Below are positions 34,239-47,579 of a DNA stretch of 60,000 bases, piece after piece. The DNA lies in contig JAQGDQ010000105.1 of the NCBI GenBank assembly GCA_030141605.1, positions 64,001-124,000 on the forward strand. The letters are read 5' to 3'. The notes beneath the pieces are model-generated. The model was not told the origin of the DNA. It did no database searches and saw only the letters and a program-made list of their open reading frames with translations. This stretch comes from Tubiluchus corallicola. Lineage: Eukaryota > Priapulida > Priapulimorpha > Priapulimorphida > Tubiluchidae. Within the stretch, counting starts at the first letter, position 1, and each line of letters opens with the position of its first letter. The translations under genes were made by a program, and so were the position numbers.

Positions 34239-35339
34239 ACATAGATATTGACAGCAGGTCAATTTTCGTTGTATCATTGCAGTCAGAAATTGAATTTTTA
34301 GAAGCTTCAGTGAACTTTTCTGTTATTCATATAACAGCGAAAGAAAGACTACAACACATTCGGGATTTCGTGGCCTGCAGAAAGTCAATCAAGAAGAAAA
34401 TTTAGCAGAACATACCAGAATATGCCTGTTATACAAGAATAAAGCGTGAGTTTGCTTTCTCGTCTACTGATCAAGTATATTTTGTTGTTCCTTAATAGTA
34501 ATGTTGGCTTAATAGTAAAATAAAGTGTTTTAATAACTCTTACTAATTAAATGCATTTTTACACTGTGCAGTACGTTGTCTTTAGTTAATAAGTAAAAGC
34601 TCTTTATTCGTAGCAGATTCATGATTGACATTGTTGTTGAAATGAACAAGTTTAATCAGTAAAATATATTCGTCAAAATCGACTAATTGAACTTGTGCAG
34701 CGGAATACCAGCCTATAATAACATCGCCAAGGAAAAGTTCAGATTTCTCGACCATGCTTCCTTTATTTGACAGCTACACCCCAACATAACTTGGGAGGAG
34801 GCGTTTGCAATCACAAGCATGTTATTGGTGACAAAATTACTGCTATTTCATTCCAGTCATCACTATCAAGAAAACGTGAACTGTTTCATGTTGACAATGT
34901 TCAAGGGCGTGTCAAAGCCATAAAACAATTTGTAACCCTGAAAATCCTGTCAACTTAATTCATTTGGATTACTACCATTTTGCATGGATAGACGTTGTCT
35001 CAGACCACGATTTATATATTCCGGGACTGTTGATCTGCAGTTGTTTTTTTATACTAGATTCCTAGTTTTACCCACCCTAGTAAGGACTGGAAATCCACAT
35101 GTCTCATTGCTAATTAATATTTCATCACACATCAAATACAGCCAACACTGAGATTACAACTCCAGTGTACCTAGTCTATTTTATCTTTTACCAAAAATCG
35201 TTGTTGCATTTATAGTAAGCTAATCCAGAACAGCGTGTGCTTTGCCATAAACTAACACTGATTGATTGTCTGTAATGCTCGCATTATGATAGTCAGCGTT
35301 AATCCCAAATAAAAGAGTTTAGTACCGTTGCTGGCTGCT

Positions 35340-35440
35340 GGTACTACTCGTACACTACTATTACTACCACCACCACCACCGCCGCTGCCACCACCACCAC
35401 TACCACCACCACTACTAGTAACACTACAACAACAACAACA

Positions 35441-35537
<97 letters not shown>

Positions 35538-35700
35538 TTAACACCACCACTATCACCACCACCACCACTACCACCCCCACCAGCACTACTACTACCAACC
35601 ACCACCACCACCGCCACCACCACCAATACTACTACCTACTACTGCTGCTACTGCCGCTGGTGCTGCTCCTAGTGTTGCTACTACTGATGATGCATGGTAC
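35340..35700. repeat. (CTA)n / (CCA)n trinucleotide tract
   Basis: A core of pure CTA repeats (about 35441-35536) is flanked by CAC/CCA, ACA and GCT triplets. Open frames across all frames are homopolymeric artefacts. Confidence 0.93.
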
Positions 35701-36078
35701 TGCTGGCTGGTGCACCACCGCCACTTCTACTATGAAGCCTGCTTTGATCGATTAACCTTTGGATTTTGAATCAACTTTCTCTATCGATCCAGACAACTCC
35801 CTTGATAATTTTTTTCATCGCACACCGGTGTGCTAATTTTCTTCGACCTGATGGTCCAAGTCAGACGCGATGATAAATAACGGCGATTAAGCTTTTGACA
35901 TAAACATCGCCAATCACCTTCCATGTGATTATGCGCTCAGCTACCTGCACAGGTACGTGGTACTTTATAGGGACCTTCCTTGGCTATGACGCATGAGTCG
36001 ATGACTTGATCGCCAAGCGGTGAACATCACACACGTTCACTCTAAGCGCTTATTAGGGTTCTCATCAGTAGAGCAGTC

Positions 36079-39000
36079 ATGACGATGATGAACTATTTGT
36101 TGCTGTTGCCTGCTGTAATAGTTGCAGGTAAGTTAAAGACGCATTGTTATTAATTGATTCATTAATTAAATTAAACAAGTTTCAATATGAACGTCATGCA
36201 TTGATATTTACGCATTTGCAATGAAAAGTAGATCGAATTCACAGAAGATAAAAGTTAATTAGCACATGTATTTATAAAGACGACCTTTTATGAATTATTT
36301 ACTGTAATGTTTCTGCTACATTGATTAACTGAATAACGACTATATTATTAATGTTGCAATAGTAAACAAACTGGTGAAATAACTAATAATTTTGTTTTCA
36401 TATATAATGAAGAGTTTTCATATATAACTGGTAATTAAAAACTTCAAATGTACATTGGTGGCCAAAATAGGACTAGCTAACAAAAAATCTCTTTCTTGAT
36501 CACATCAAACATCCTATCATCATCGTTTGTAATACGTGATTCAATTAGAAACGATGCTCTTAAGTTTAATGCAAAGAGGGTTTTCAAACATTCACTTATA
36601 ATTAAAAGTAATTTTTATAGTTTTCTTGATAGTAAATTTCATTTTACTCTTTCACATGCGGTTTAAGACGCAAATAGTCCGAATGCTATTATTGTACTAT
36701 AAGAACGAGAAAAGAAACTGCATTAACAATTGAGGCCTTAATTGCTAAAACAAGCATTCGTAAAGTGTTTAAGCTCTAAAGTGTATTAACCATTGAGGTT
36801 ATGACCAGGTTTTTTTGCTTTACAATCGAATGGGCAACAGCCCTCTTCACGCTTTCGTATTTAAGAGACGTACTGTCTATTATACGATTACAAACAACAT
36901 GAACATAAACAGCACAAGAGATGTAAAGAGTTTATTTTAAAATATAATATTTCTTGTTAGTGTCAAAACATTTATTGTTAAATTGCTTTTACGAAAGGCA
37001 AATGAATTGCATAAAAGCTTGCTGTAAAAGAGTAATTTTGTGCAAGTTACATAAAGTCCAATATACCGTTAAAAAAATTTTCCAGTTTTTCTGTAATTGA
37101 CGTCAAGCATATTTGTCTGTTGCTCCGCCCCCGCTGCAACGTAAGCACGCTCAGCAGCATTCGGGACAACAGCTCACGCATTACAGCAACTGTCTAAGCT
37201 AAACTAACAACATGACAGTCACAACTAATGTCTAATCAGCAGATAAACTGATTGCTCTTTGTCATAAACACAAATTTGCAGAGCAGCAGCTATTTTAACA
37301 CGAAATTAACACTTCAAGTAGCCGAAAGGTGACTTTTCAATTTAAACAGAATGTATTTTTAGAGACGAAGTTTAAAAGCGCTACAAAATTCAGAGACATA
37401 AATATAATAAAGAAACTAAGCCAGTTAGCCTTGCTTTACAATAAATGAGCAACCAAAGATTTGAAAGTCTCTCTTGGCTTTAAACATACGAACATCAAGC
37501 CTGCGATGTATTTTTTTATATTAATTGATCATGTGCTCGTCTGCAAGATTTATTAAGGTTTTGTATTTTCTGTTTGTCGGGCTACGGAAATGGAATAAAT
37601 TTGACCGTTCCATCCCATAGACAACCCTTATATTGAATGCCCGAGTCACATGAGTCCCAATGGTATCTTTTAACCTTGATTATAAGCAGAAAAATAGCGT
37701 AAAAATAGCTAATATTAGATTGATGTATAATATAAGTTTTGACTACATTTGAATTAATTTTGACAGTGAAGATCTCATTGATGTTTATAAAAACTGGCCA
37801 GAAAAGAAAACATTTTGGTTTGTCTTTATTTAAAGTTAACGAATTAGTTGTCTTTATCTAACTTGCAAAGCCATAAACTAAACTAAACTGCGTATTTTCT
37901 TGACTGCAAAATGTTATAATGAGCAACTCATAGACGTAAGCGTTGTGCATTTCTTCCTATAAACGAAACTAGACTATACATTTCTGCTAATTCTATTGCA
38001 ATTTCAAATGACAATAATAAAATCTAGAACCAGGCCAATATTTCTCCCGCTAACTAACGAAAAGTTGAGCATTTTTCATAACAGTGTTAGACGGAGCTGT
38101 TGCTAAATGTCCCGAACGTACCTGCTGCAGAGGTGTGTGAAATAACTTACACGCTGATTGGGCAGTCAACGAAAATGATTGACATTATATTAGACGTCAA
38201 TTGTGCAAACAAACTTGAAACAGATATTGTGCAACTCGAACGTAAACGTATTCACAATTTACAGATATAGCAGCTACTGAAAAAACCGTATATCAGTATC
38301 CTGTCCACCGTATGATATGTAGTTGGCAAATCAGTAATTAAATGGATCATTAATAATTCACTACGGTTGATTAATTATTTTCAATCAGCCGCATAACTAC
38401 TAATTACAACTTTATGAATAAACAATTAGTGGCTGCTTCATTATGATACGCCGGACGTGATTATATTAATGGCAAAAGTGATGCAATATGCTTTTCAATA
38501 TTTAAACTACATATATTAGATGTTTTACCATTTACCGTGACGTAAAATCCAATAGGAATTTTCAAATTTAATCACTTGGCATACAAGTGACTTCAACCTT
38601 AACCCTCGAGATAATTTGGAAGATGAATAAGAATAAAATTAAGTATAATTTTAGTTGCAGGATTATTACTAATGGTGAAACTAACATACAAGTGTTAATA
38701 AATGTGAGATTCTACCAATTATTAATTAGAAGCATATTATGAAGATGAAACTAGTCAGCTACTTTAATGTCCACTACATAGTAAACAAGAAGCTCCTTAG
38801 AAATTAACTGTCCTCAAAATAATAATTTTGTAATCATGACATGACATGCTCACCTACATTGATTAACTATACTCAGAATGAATTACCTGGATATGTAATA
38901 AAATTACACGATTTGAGGAATTGTCGGTTAAGCCTGAATATCTCCAAATGTTAAATAAAAATTGTGAAGCGGAACACAATAGAAGGAGAAGTCTACGACA

Positions 39001-42000
39001 CTGAAATTGAATAAATCAACATAATCTACATGCAGAGTATCACAGCTTAGTGACTCAGTGTGTGTATTAGCGTATTCATATCTTTGAAGTTTATTTAAAC
39101 TGGCTTGATAAATTTTAAACTATCCATTAAAAAGAAATTTTAGTATAATCTTTTACTTTGTGCAAAGTTACTTGGTACAAAACAACATGATCTTAGACAT
39201 ACATGTTCTTCCATCATTTTTACTTCTATTGATAACTTTGTCTTCGTCTCTGTTTCTAGAAGCCATAAATAATCCCAAACCTTTCGCATTTCAGTTACTT
39301 CCGAAAACGCGTTAGAAGATTCAGTTCACAGAGATAAGAGACAAGTTAGTGAACAAAGATTTCTTGGATCCTGTACGTATACGTTGGGTTTTTGTTACGT
39401 TGCTAACTAATAATGTAACACATCAACATGTGAGCCACTTTCAGCTTTTAATGCTGTCAGCTTTTCGGTCTACCTGCTGGAAGTGTCTATAACTATATAA
39501 CTGCTTACTGAATTTTGTTAATATTGGCACTACCTCATTTAGTTCTTTTATTATTTATGCACGGTAACAGATATATAGAAACCCGAGCTTACCCGGTTAG
39601 TGTGGATACCAAATTTCTATCATATGTAAGAATATTGAGTAGTTGGCTTTTACCAAAGCTATTAAAAGTGCATTTATAACAAAGCCAATAAAACGTGGAT
39701 TATACTTATTCACAATGCTCGTGTTATTGCTTGTGCAGTTTGACCTCTAATATCTAATAGCTATTGTTTGCTTGTGTTACATCTTTCCCAGCTACCGTGC
39801 AAGTCGGTACTGCCCAATCTCTGGATTAATCGATCACACACAAGACAGAAAGTTTGTGATCGATTGGCGTATGACCACCTGTGAGCATAAGTGTGTCAGG
39901 GTCTATTGTTTTACAATGCAATATATATTCATCATTAATGCATCAACCAATTGAAAGTGAAGACTTGTTTTATAGATTTGTAATTAATATTATAAGGTTG
40001 CTGATTTACATTAGTGGACTGCACACAGGTGAATAATTATCGACATCCAAGTTAATGAGAACGATCACGAATGTAGAGTTTGGCTATAGCCTATAAGTTT
40101 TTAAATGTTTGGCACCTGCTAATTTTACTAATTTATTTTGTCAGGCTATCATTGTTACATTCTTTTTTATATTTCGCCTGAACATAAAATGAGTGAAACA
40201 TTTACATAGTAGTTTCCAGAAGCAATTTTAAACTTCAGTTCGGTTCAATAATACATTTTAAAAGCAGAAGGCCTCATTAAAATATCTTTAAATAAAAAGA
40301 AAATGAAAAAAATCTTGGCACTTGAATAGAAAAAAGTGAAAGCATTCATCATGTATTATAATGCTGCCTTTAAAATGGCAGGCACTGCTAACCTAAGAGC
40401 TTCAACAAAGCTGTCATTTTATCTTTTTTTTAACCTCAGTTGATACAGGATGTTTTGAAAGACCAAAGTGTCTAGCTAATGGAAGGACGAAAGATCCAGC
40501 TAACTGCAGAAACTTTGCAATGTGCACAGACGTGGGAACACCAAAAGAGACATACAACATCTTTACCTGTGGACCTCTTCTAATTTACAATGAAGACAAG
40601 AAAACATGTGATTGGCCTGATACTGTTAGTATCGACCAACGCTGTACGTGTGGAGAGCTGGGCGGAGGTGAGAAAAAATATGAAACATAATTATGGGGGA
40701 CAAAAATTCCAGGCCCACTTTCGTGTGGGTCAGCCCGGTAATACTATTAACCGATTAAAACTGATTGCGTACATTGCGCAGAGCATAATAAGGGCGTGTA
40801 CACAAGCACCTGGAATGTGCGGCGACGCAAGTGCGATTCACCTAGCATCGGATCATACAAAATGTCTGAAACTTGCAACAGCTCCTAGTTTAGCAAAAAT
40901 AAATAAAAACATTTCGTAGTTCATCCACTACATCATAAAATACACATTTTGGTATGACAGCGCTGGATGAACCTCCTCGTCTGAATCGTACCTGCGCGTA
41001 GGACCTGCACCGTCGGAGATTTCGCATGCGTGTATACTGGCTAATAGCTTCGATCAATGAATCAGTCAATCAATGAAAGCATCATGTAAGATTTGTCCAG
41101 AGGTTGAAGTTTCAAAGAGTTAAACGATGTGCATGTCTGTTACTGCATTGTCAACTATGTGCTTTATTCTCTGTTATTTCTTGTACTTAACTGTAGTGTC
41201 CACTATTTAATTTCAGTAAGCTTACTTTGTAGTTAATTTTGAGTACTTTATGGATTATTCAATGATATAGTTCAGTCGTAGTATATTTATTATATTTTTG
41301 AGTGTGCTTAATTTCTGTATGTCGAATGTGAGCAAATTTATCGAAGTAATAACATTTAGTGTTAAACTGAAGTGTTTTGCCAATCAGCAAGCCGCCAATA
41401 CAACAAACCAATTTGCAGCTTTCATCTAGACAAAATCTATATAAATCTCCCTATATTGATTTACAAGTATAGGCTCTTAACGTCCTATACGTTAAGTATC
41501 GTAAACGCCTTGAACTTTATATTTATTACTGTATACTTCTTTTGAACATGAACCCTGGTGCTGCATAATAGCACGTAATAAAACTAACAAATACACTAGA
41601 GAAATCCTTTTTACACAATCTGCAGAAATCGAAAGCTACCAAAGCTAGCATAAATTAACATAAAATTTGTAAAGTGCAGAAATGGTGTTATGGATTCCTG
41701 TTCTACTTGTAGTTACAAAGCAATTTCTCTCGCACTAAATATTCTAAATAGGCATAAACTTGAAGCAGAGCTGGTCCGCGGGTCATGGGTCACTTGATTC
41801 GCAGTTTTTGTTGGATCAAATGCCTGAGGGTCTGAAACCTGACCATGCGACCAACGAAAAACCTATATAATTATATTACTTAAAAAAGTGATATTTTTAT
41901 TTTAAGTGAAACGTGGGATAAAAATAAAACTGTGTATAGATTACAACTTTAGTTTTTTGACTACAGTTAAAGTTTTGTCAGCGCAGTTATTCTAACCCTC

Positions 42001-45000
42001 GGAAATCACTGCTTTTGCTCTATGAAATCTGTTACATTCAAGTGATGCTGATGTCCATTCTTTAGAAATTTGAATGATTTTGCAGTTGTTCAGAAGCTAG
42101 CAATGTAAATGTCATCAGCATTATAAAGTTAAAACCGGATCAATAAGGGTCAATTCTGTTAGGACGCGGGTCATTTTATGGCTAGTGAGTCATTGGTGTG
42201 AGTCAGATTGGGCTTGGGTCGCGGTATCCATGGGCCAAGTAGGCGATGGGGTATACTTAGTAACCCTTTCTAAATCTGACTTGAGGTAGTTCTTAAGATC
42301 CTAACCAAACATGTTACCGCGCGTTAGATTTCCAAACACAATAACCTATATTCAGGTATTCGTTAATCTACCCTTGAAATATAGAATACAGTATCAATCT
42401 AATTGCAATTTAATACAGTCGCTGCAAATGAAGTTTTAACGTGCTTTGTGGTACGCGTTTTACAGGGCATCCCTGTGAAGCTGAACCGATCTGCGTCAAA
42501 GAAGGCAACATGATCAACCCAAAGAATTGCAAGAACTTCATTTCTTGTGTCAATTATGGAACGCCTGTTGAGAGACAATACATCCTGGACTGTCCTGAGG
42601 ATCTGGTAAGAGATATATCTTTCCCCATTTTATGTTGTTGGGATTAGCTGCTTCGTAATTTGGTGTTGTTACATAAAAAGTCAATTTCGATCTAGTATGA
42701 AGACATGCGTAATACTTCCTAATTATAGGCAGTTATTACCGTGTAAGTGATTAATTAACTGGCCTCCAGTGAGCAAGCGAGCAAGTAAGAGAGTCATTCA
42801 GCCAGCGAGTTACCCAAAGAGTCACCCTGTCAAGTGTGGTTAATTAAATGCATTTTGAATGTATTAGACGCCCTAAACTATTAAATACTCTAATATTTAC
42901 TAGTACAAGTTTGTGCAGGTAATTTAATGTATCATTTAGATGACACCTACAATACTTAGACAGTCAATCAAAAATTCGTTGGTTAGCCTGTAAGTCAGTT
43001 GGCCAGTTGCTATAGCGCATTATATGGCCAGTTATTCTGTTCTTGTTTATACGTAAATCAATACGCGTGTACGTTTATACGTATTCATTTGGAAATTAAC
43101 ATTACTAATCAACTAGTCCAGAATTCAAAGCATTGGATTTTTTCTGCTTAACTGGCTGAAAATGTAGAAGGCCATTTTTTGTTTTCGTGGAATTCATTTC
43201 ATGTTATTTAGAAAGCCATTTAGCGTTGCTACGGAATCCCTTTTATCATAAAAAATAGACTACAGAGTAACTCTATTCTGACAGCATAATGTAAAAACTG
43301 GCGAAAACTTATTAAGGAGAAAGTGTTCGGCTACATCGCAGTGAGTAACCTGAAAAATCACCAGTATGCAACGTTACATAATGTCATTATTTCAGAATCT
43401 AGCAATTTCTCTTCAAAATGTTGCGTTCTAAAGTTTAGTTGACACTGTTTTACGTCCTTCATGCACATGATTGGAAAAAAATACGTCTAACATCAGAAGT
43501 TTTTTTTAAAAGAGCAGCAATAGAGACGAATGCAGTGTTGCGAAGGTTAATATCTGCCATTAGCTGAAAGCAAAGCTAACTTGCAGACTTTAAAAAGTTC
43601 CACAGCAGACTCGTTTTTTAACAAAACAGTCAAAGTAAATGACGACGCCTTATTATAAGTAAATAAGCCAACCTACGAGTCTAGCCTTATCTTGAAACAC
43701 GATAAGAAACATGTTTTTAATTAGCTGTTAACAGTTGTAAAAAAACGCACATACCGGTCGTATCCTTAAGCTGTAAAAGATCAGGAGAACAAATGAGAAA
43801 AAAATGACAATTGGCAGCAGAAGGACATAACTTTATAACCTGCTAATTACAATATACTTCATGTGGGTATTATTGACTGTCCAGTTACTTTTAACACAGA
43901 GGTCGAAAATTCACACTTAGAAATAATGAGGCACGCGAGACGTGCTTTTAACCAAAGAATCAAAATTAATAACAGTAATCATTTATCAGTTTTCTACACA
44001 ATGTCGCAGTTGGCGTATGTGGTTAAGTGTTGAAAGTCCGCTATTATTAAGCTGTTCTACCATTCCTTGCTGTCAGGGTCGTTGGCGCGTTTGGGCCACA
44101 TTTCAGGCAATTTCGACATAATTCATCTCATATTAAATAACGTTCTAGGTCACTTTTGGAGCGATCAGTTTGCCTATTGTGCCTCAACGATAGCCTATTG
44201 TTGCTTACTTTCTGTTCTCGACCTATGAGTTGATGCTTAAACATGTATTTTACAAATCGAGTAATCGATCTTCTAAAACTTTGAAAAAATATATCTCTTT
44301 TTTCAGATTTTTTTCGATAATAAGTTATGGTGAGAGCATTGAGCTGAGCCTGAGTAGCATCTAAATTACCTGAAATATGAGTCCTAGCACGAATACCGAA
44401 CTATTTTTTTTGTTTAAATTTTACTCATTTATAGCATGCAATGACTATCTCATACATTTCTTGAGTTCATTACGTAACAATGTAGCATTATGTAACAAAT
44501 CACATAATTCGTCATTATGCAACAAATTTTACCTCATTATGTAACAATCATTGTGCACCAAAAATTATGCATTATGTAAGAAATCAAGGTAGGATTGGTT
44601 GTGGATTTACCAGCTCGCGGATAAACAGCAGTGTGAAAATGCGTAACGTATTTAACCCTGACAGATCAGACTTCGGACAGTCAAAGGCCTAAGCCACAGA
44701 CCAAACTAGAGTAGAACAGACCAAGCTGGAGCGAGGCCCACATCTAGAGCAGAAGGCAACTGACCCAATAATTAGACTAAATCTAATCACCGACCACGAT
44801 CAATCCTAGATTTGCCTATCTATTACATAATACATCATTTTGTTGTATAATGATTGATCCATAATAACGTAAAACTTTGTAAATAATGACGAATTTTGTG
44901 GTTTGTTATATAATGCAGTATTTTTTGTTACATAATGCAGATTGTTGCATAATCAGCCTTTCGTTACATAATAAACCTGACTATACGTCTGATACTGCCT

Positions 45001-47183
45001 TTTGCCCGATATATTTTATTCACTCATAACTAGGGTATAGGTGAGAAGTGACGGTATGTGTCTGGCTATGGAGTTAAGTATCACTACGCCTGGTCAGTAA
45101 TGGACGACAAAAAACAAAACTTCTGCAGCTGAACTCGTTTCATCTGCTACGTTCATTTACCTTGTTGAGGAAGGACACGCCCGAATGTGGCTAAAGCAAT
45201 TCATTGATCCAGTGTTTCATATCAGCGAGTTATCATATATAATTAGCTAAGTTCCAGTGTCACTGCAGCATTTGAAGTTAGTAGTAAGCTTTGTTGCGGG
45301 GTACTAGAGTTTTGCTTGGGGTGGGCCGAAATGTAGTAAGAAGTGTGCCACAACAAATCCGCAAATTCCAAAATTCAAACAACGACAAAAGGCACACAGA
45401 TTTTTGTGGCAAATAGCTCACCAAAATATCTCTTCAAAATAAAATAATACAAAATGCAAAATAACCAAAAGAAATGAGCGAGTCGACAAACAAAAATATT
45501 TCTAACGTATTTCTCACAACAAATTACTTCTATCAACCAAGCTGGACAAAATCTGCAATCGAAAACGGAGAGATCACAAAACTAATTAAAAAGATGAGCT
45601 TTTAGGGCATACATTTTACAGTGCAATACGCAGCGTGTGGTTTTAGTCACCAAAACAGATTCTTTTTTCGCATCGCATAGTATTCTTCTGTGTTTTAGTT
45701 AAATACGAGCTTTAATAAGCAATTCATTTTTTACGACGACACGTCTAACTTATCAGTATGAGTATATCTCTTTCAGGTTTACAATCACGAAACAGATGCA
45801 TGCGACTACTACCGGAACATCGGAGAAGCACGATGTTTGTGTGGCGAATTCAAGAATGTCACAATCAACTCTTTCATTTCTAAAACAAGAGGCACTCCAA
45901 AACCACCTCAAACCACTAGACGAACAACCACAGGGATGACAACGCCCACGACTGCTAGTACTACATCATACAGAAGAGGTATGCAATGTCCAAGTTATAG
46001 TAAAGTACGCGCTTACACCGGACATTAGCTTACAGTTAAAATGCGCGTAATAGAAACAATGGTTTAATTATAAGTAAATAATATATATAAGTAAATATAT
46101 AAGTAAATATTTAAAGTAAGAGAAAGCAAGTTATTAGGCAAATGTAGAATATAAACTCTACATATCTTAGCAAATCGATAGCTAGATATACATCTGGATA
46201 TCTGAATTATTAAATCGTTCAATCGTATCACTAACAATCACTAATCTATTCAAAAGGATGCTAATCCTAGTCTATATGGAGGCGTAACGTGTCCTAATTA
46301 GTCGACTTCTCAAGTAGGAATGTCCATGAGCCAGAATCAATGCAGGTGTTTCCAGTACCCGCATCTACTGAACTCAAAGCTAAATTGTCATACGCTGTTG
46401 TACGCTATCATGAGTTTTAGGAGTAAATGTTTTGCTAAAACAAAACCATTTTAGTGTGTATTATTAGTACACACTTTAAAAATTAAAACAAACTGAACTT
46501 TTGAAAGTTTCTAAGCCAAAATATCTAAGTTGGAAAAAAGTGCGTTAATTATTGATCTTGATTTCGCGGGAACCTAATGTGTCAATAAAAGGGAATAGGA
46601 AGGCAAAGAAAAAAAATAAAAGCTGAAAAGAAAGTGAAAATATGCGCTCCAAATCTTAATTTTGAAGGTGGTTCAAGATGCACCAGAAAACCAGTATGCA
46701 CCGACAATGGAATTATCCCTGATCCCAGAAACTGCCAGAGCTTCATCCAATGTTTATTCTATGGAACCCCAAATGAGAGGCAACAGGAATTTCACTGCAG
46801 CGGCGACTTGGTAAGAAAAATCCATTTAATTTACAAAATTTTTAGTCGTCTTCATCTCTTTAACACACATTTAATACTAGTTTCCCTTTTCTCAAACTAT
46901 TGGCGACTGTAAGTTTAATTTTGTTGTTGGTAAAGACAACAAACTGCGACTCTACAGATAGATTCTTAAATATTTGAAACATTTTGACACTACTTCAAGT
47001 AAATCAAATATTATTGTTAGCTATATAAGGTATGTTTCCATCAAATGTTATAATCAGTTTATTTGGGGACTGTCTGTACGTAGTTTTTGTTTTTAGGTTT
47101 ACAATTCTAGGCGTAACGCGTGCGATCATTACAAACCAGAAGGTGCAGTGAGATGCCGATGCGGCGAATTTGACAAGTCTTGA
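36079..47183 (+). CDS. Secreted protein with pro-segment and three chitin-binding (CBM14-like) domains
   Basis: Exons: 36079-36127, 39295-39372, 40440-40667, 42466-42605, 45777-45978, 46668-46810, 47097-47183; phases 1,1,1,0,1,0; 927 bp, 308 residues. Residues 1-16 are a signal peptide; 17-32 a short pro-segment ending in a furin-type site RDKR|Q; domain 1 about 47-113, domain 2 about 122-191, a Thr/Pro linker about 205-230, domain 3 about 236-304. Each domain has the peritrophin-like cysteine ladder with shared NC.(N/S)F..C...GTP and L.YN blocks, but eight cysteines in place of six, ending C-x-C. Chitin binding in an extracellular matrix, gut lining or tunic-like coat, or antimicrobial recognition, is the likely role. 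Domains 2 and 3 are each split by a phase-0 intron at the same residue (DL|VYN); domain 1 is not. The acceptor before 46668 (TTTTGAAG) is weak. Confidence 0.87.
39828..39865. repeat. 11-bp perfect hairpin in chitin-binding gene intron
   Basis: AATCGATCACA and TGTGATCGATT pair perfectly around a 16-base loop. It lies between exons 39295-39372 and 40440-40667. A small open frame here (39772-39954) begins near an acceptor-like TTTCCCAG but is not needed by the gene model. Confidence 0.55.
44468..44973. mobile_element. Foldback/MITE element with long inverted repeats
   Basis: The left arm (44468-44604) carries repeated CATTATGTAACAAA units and the right arm (44794-44973) carries the same units reversed (TTTGTTACATAATG). 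Over about 115 bp the arms align as reverse complements with modest substitutions, ending at AGGATTGGTTGTGG versus CCACGATCAATCCT. The right arm has one extra unit. The 189-bp centre is richer in G+C and encodes nothing visible. It sits in the intron between exons 42466-42605 and 45777-45978. No clear target duplication was found, so the class is undetermined. Confidence 0.75.
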
Positions 47184-47203
47184 AGCAGGAGAATACGAAC
47201 AAA

Positions 47204-47209
47204 AATAAA
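47204..47209 (+). promoter_or_regulatory. Candidate poly(A) signal of the chitin-binding gene
   Basis: AATAAA 21 bp after the stop codon, implying a very short 3' UTR unless a later signal is used. Confidence 0.5.
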
Positions 47210-47449
47210 TAGTTCACCAACTCTGTTGAAAACTTCTCAGACAATTTTCAAATTATAAAACTTATTTCTGGCGGAAAAAGACACGTTTCAAGGGAGATGA
47301 CTTATATTTAATAAATAATGAAACTCAGAATAATGCAATCAAATGTGAATTTTCGTGCTTGGCGTTTTAAACTGACAGGAATGTAACTCTAACAATTATA
47401 ACTCTAGCGAAAAATTACAAAATATTGTAAAGGTATGGGGTGTTCATAA

Positions 47450-47579
47450 ATGAATGAATGAATGAATGAATAAATGAATGAATGAATGAATGAATGCGTG
47501 AGTAAGTGAGTGAGTGAGTGAGTGAGTGAGTGAGTGAGTGAGTGAGTGAGTGAGTGAGTGAGTGAGTGAGTGAGTGAGC
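47450..47579. repeat. (TGAA)n then (GTGA)n microsatellite
   Basis: TGAA repeats (about 47450-47500) pass into GTGA repeats to 47579. Overlapping minus-strand SLTH-repeat frames are spurious. Confidence 0.94.

Noticed and set aside
35252-35672. Homopolymeric Val, Leu, Ser frames
   Set aside because: They arise from the CTA trinucleotide array in every frame.
39772-39954. Possible extra exon of the chitin-binding gene (acceptor-like TTTCCCAG)
   Set aside because: No donor in a suitable phase was found, and the neighbouring exons already join in frame without it.
40450-40457. Alternative acceptor GATACAG for chitin-binding exon 3
   Set aside because: With the phase left by exon 2 it produces a TGA stop, whereas CCTCAG at 40439 keeps the frame open.
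40590-40919. 109-codon frame overlapping chitin-binding exon 3
   Set aside because: It lies in a different frame from the cysteine-ladder exon and its sequence lacks any domain.
41760-42250. Possible inverted pair GGTCCGCGGGTCATGGGTC and GGGTCGCGGTATCCATGGGCC
   Set aside because: Pairing between the two ends is too weak to call terminal inverted repeats.
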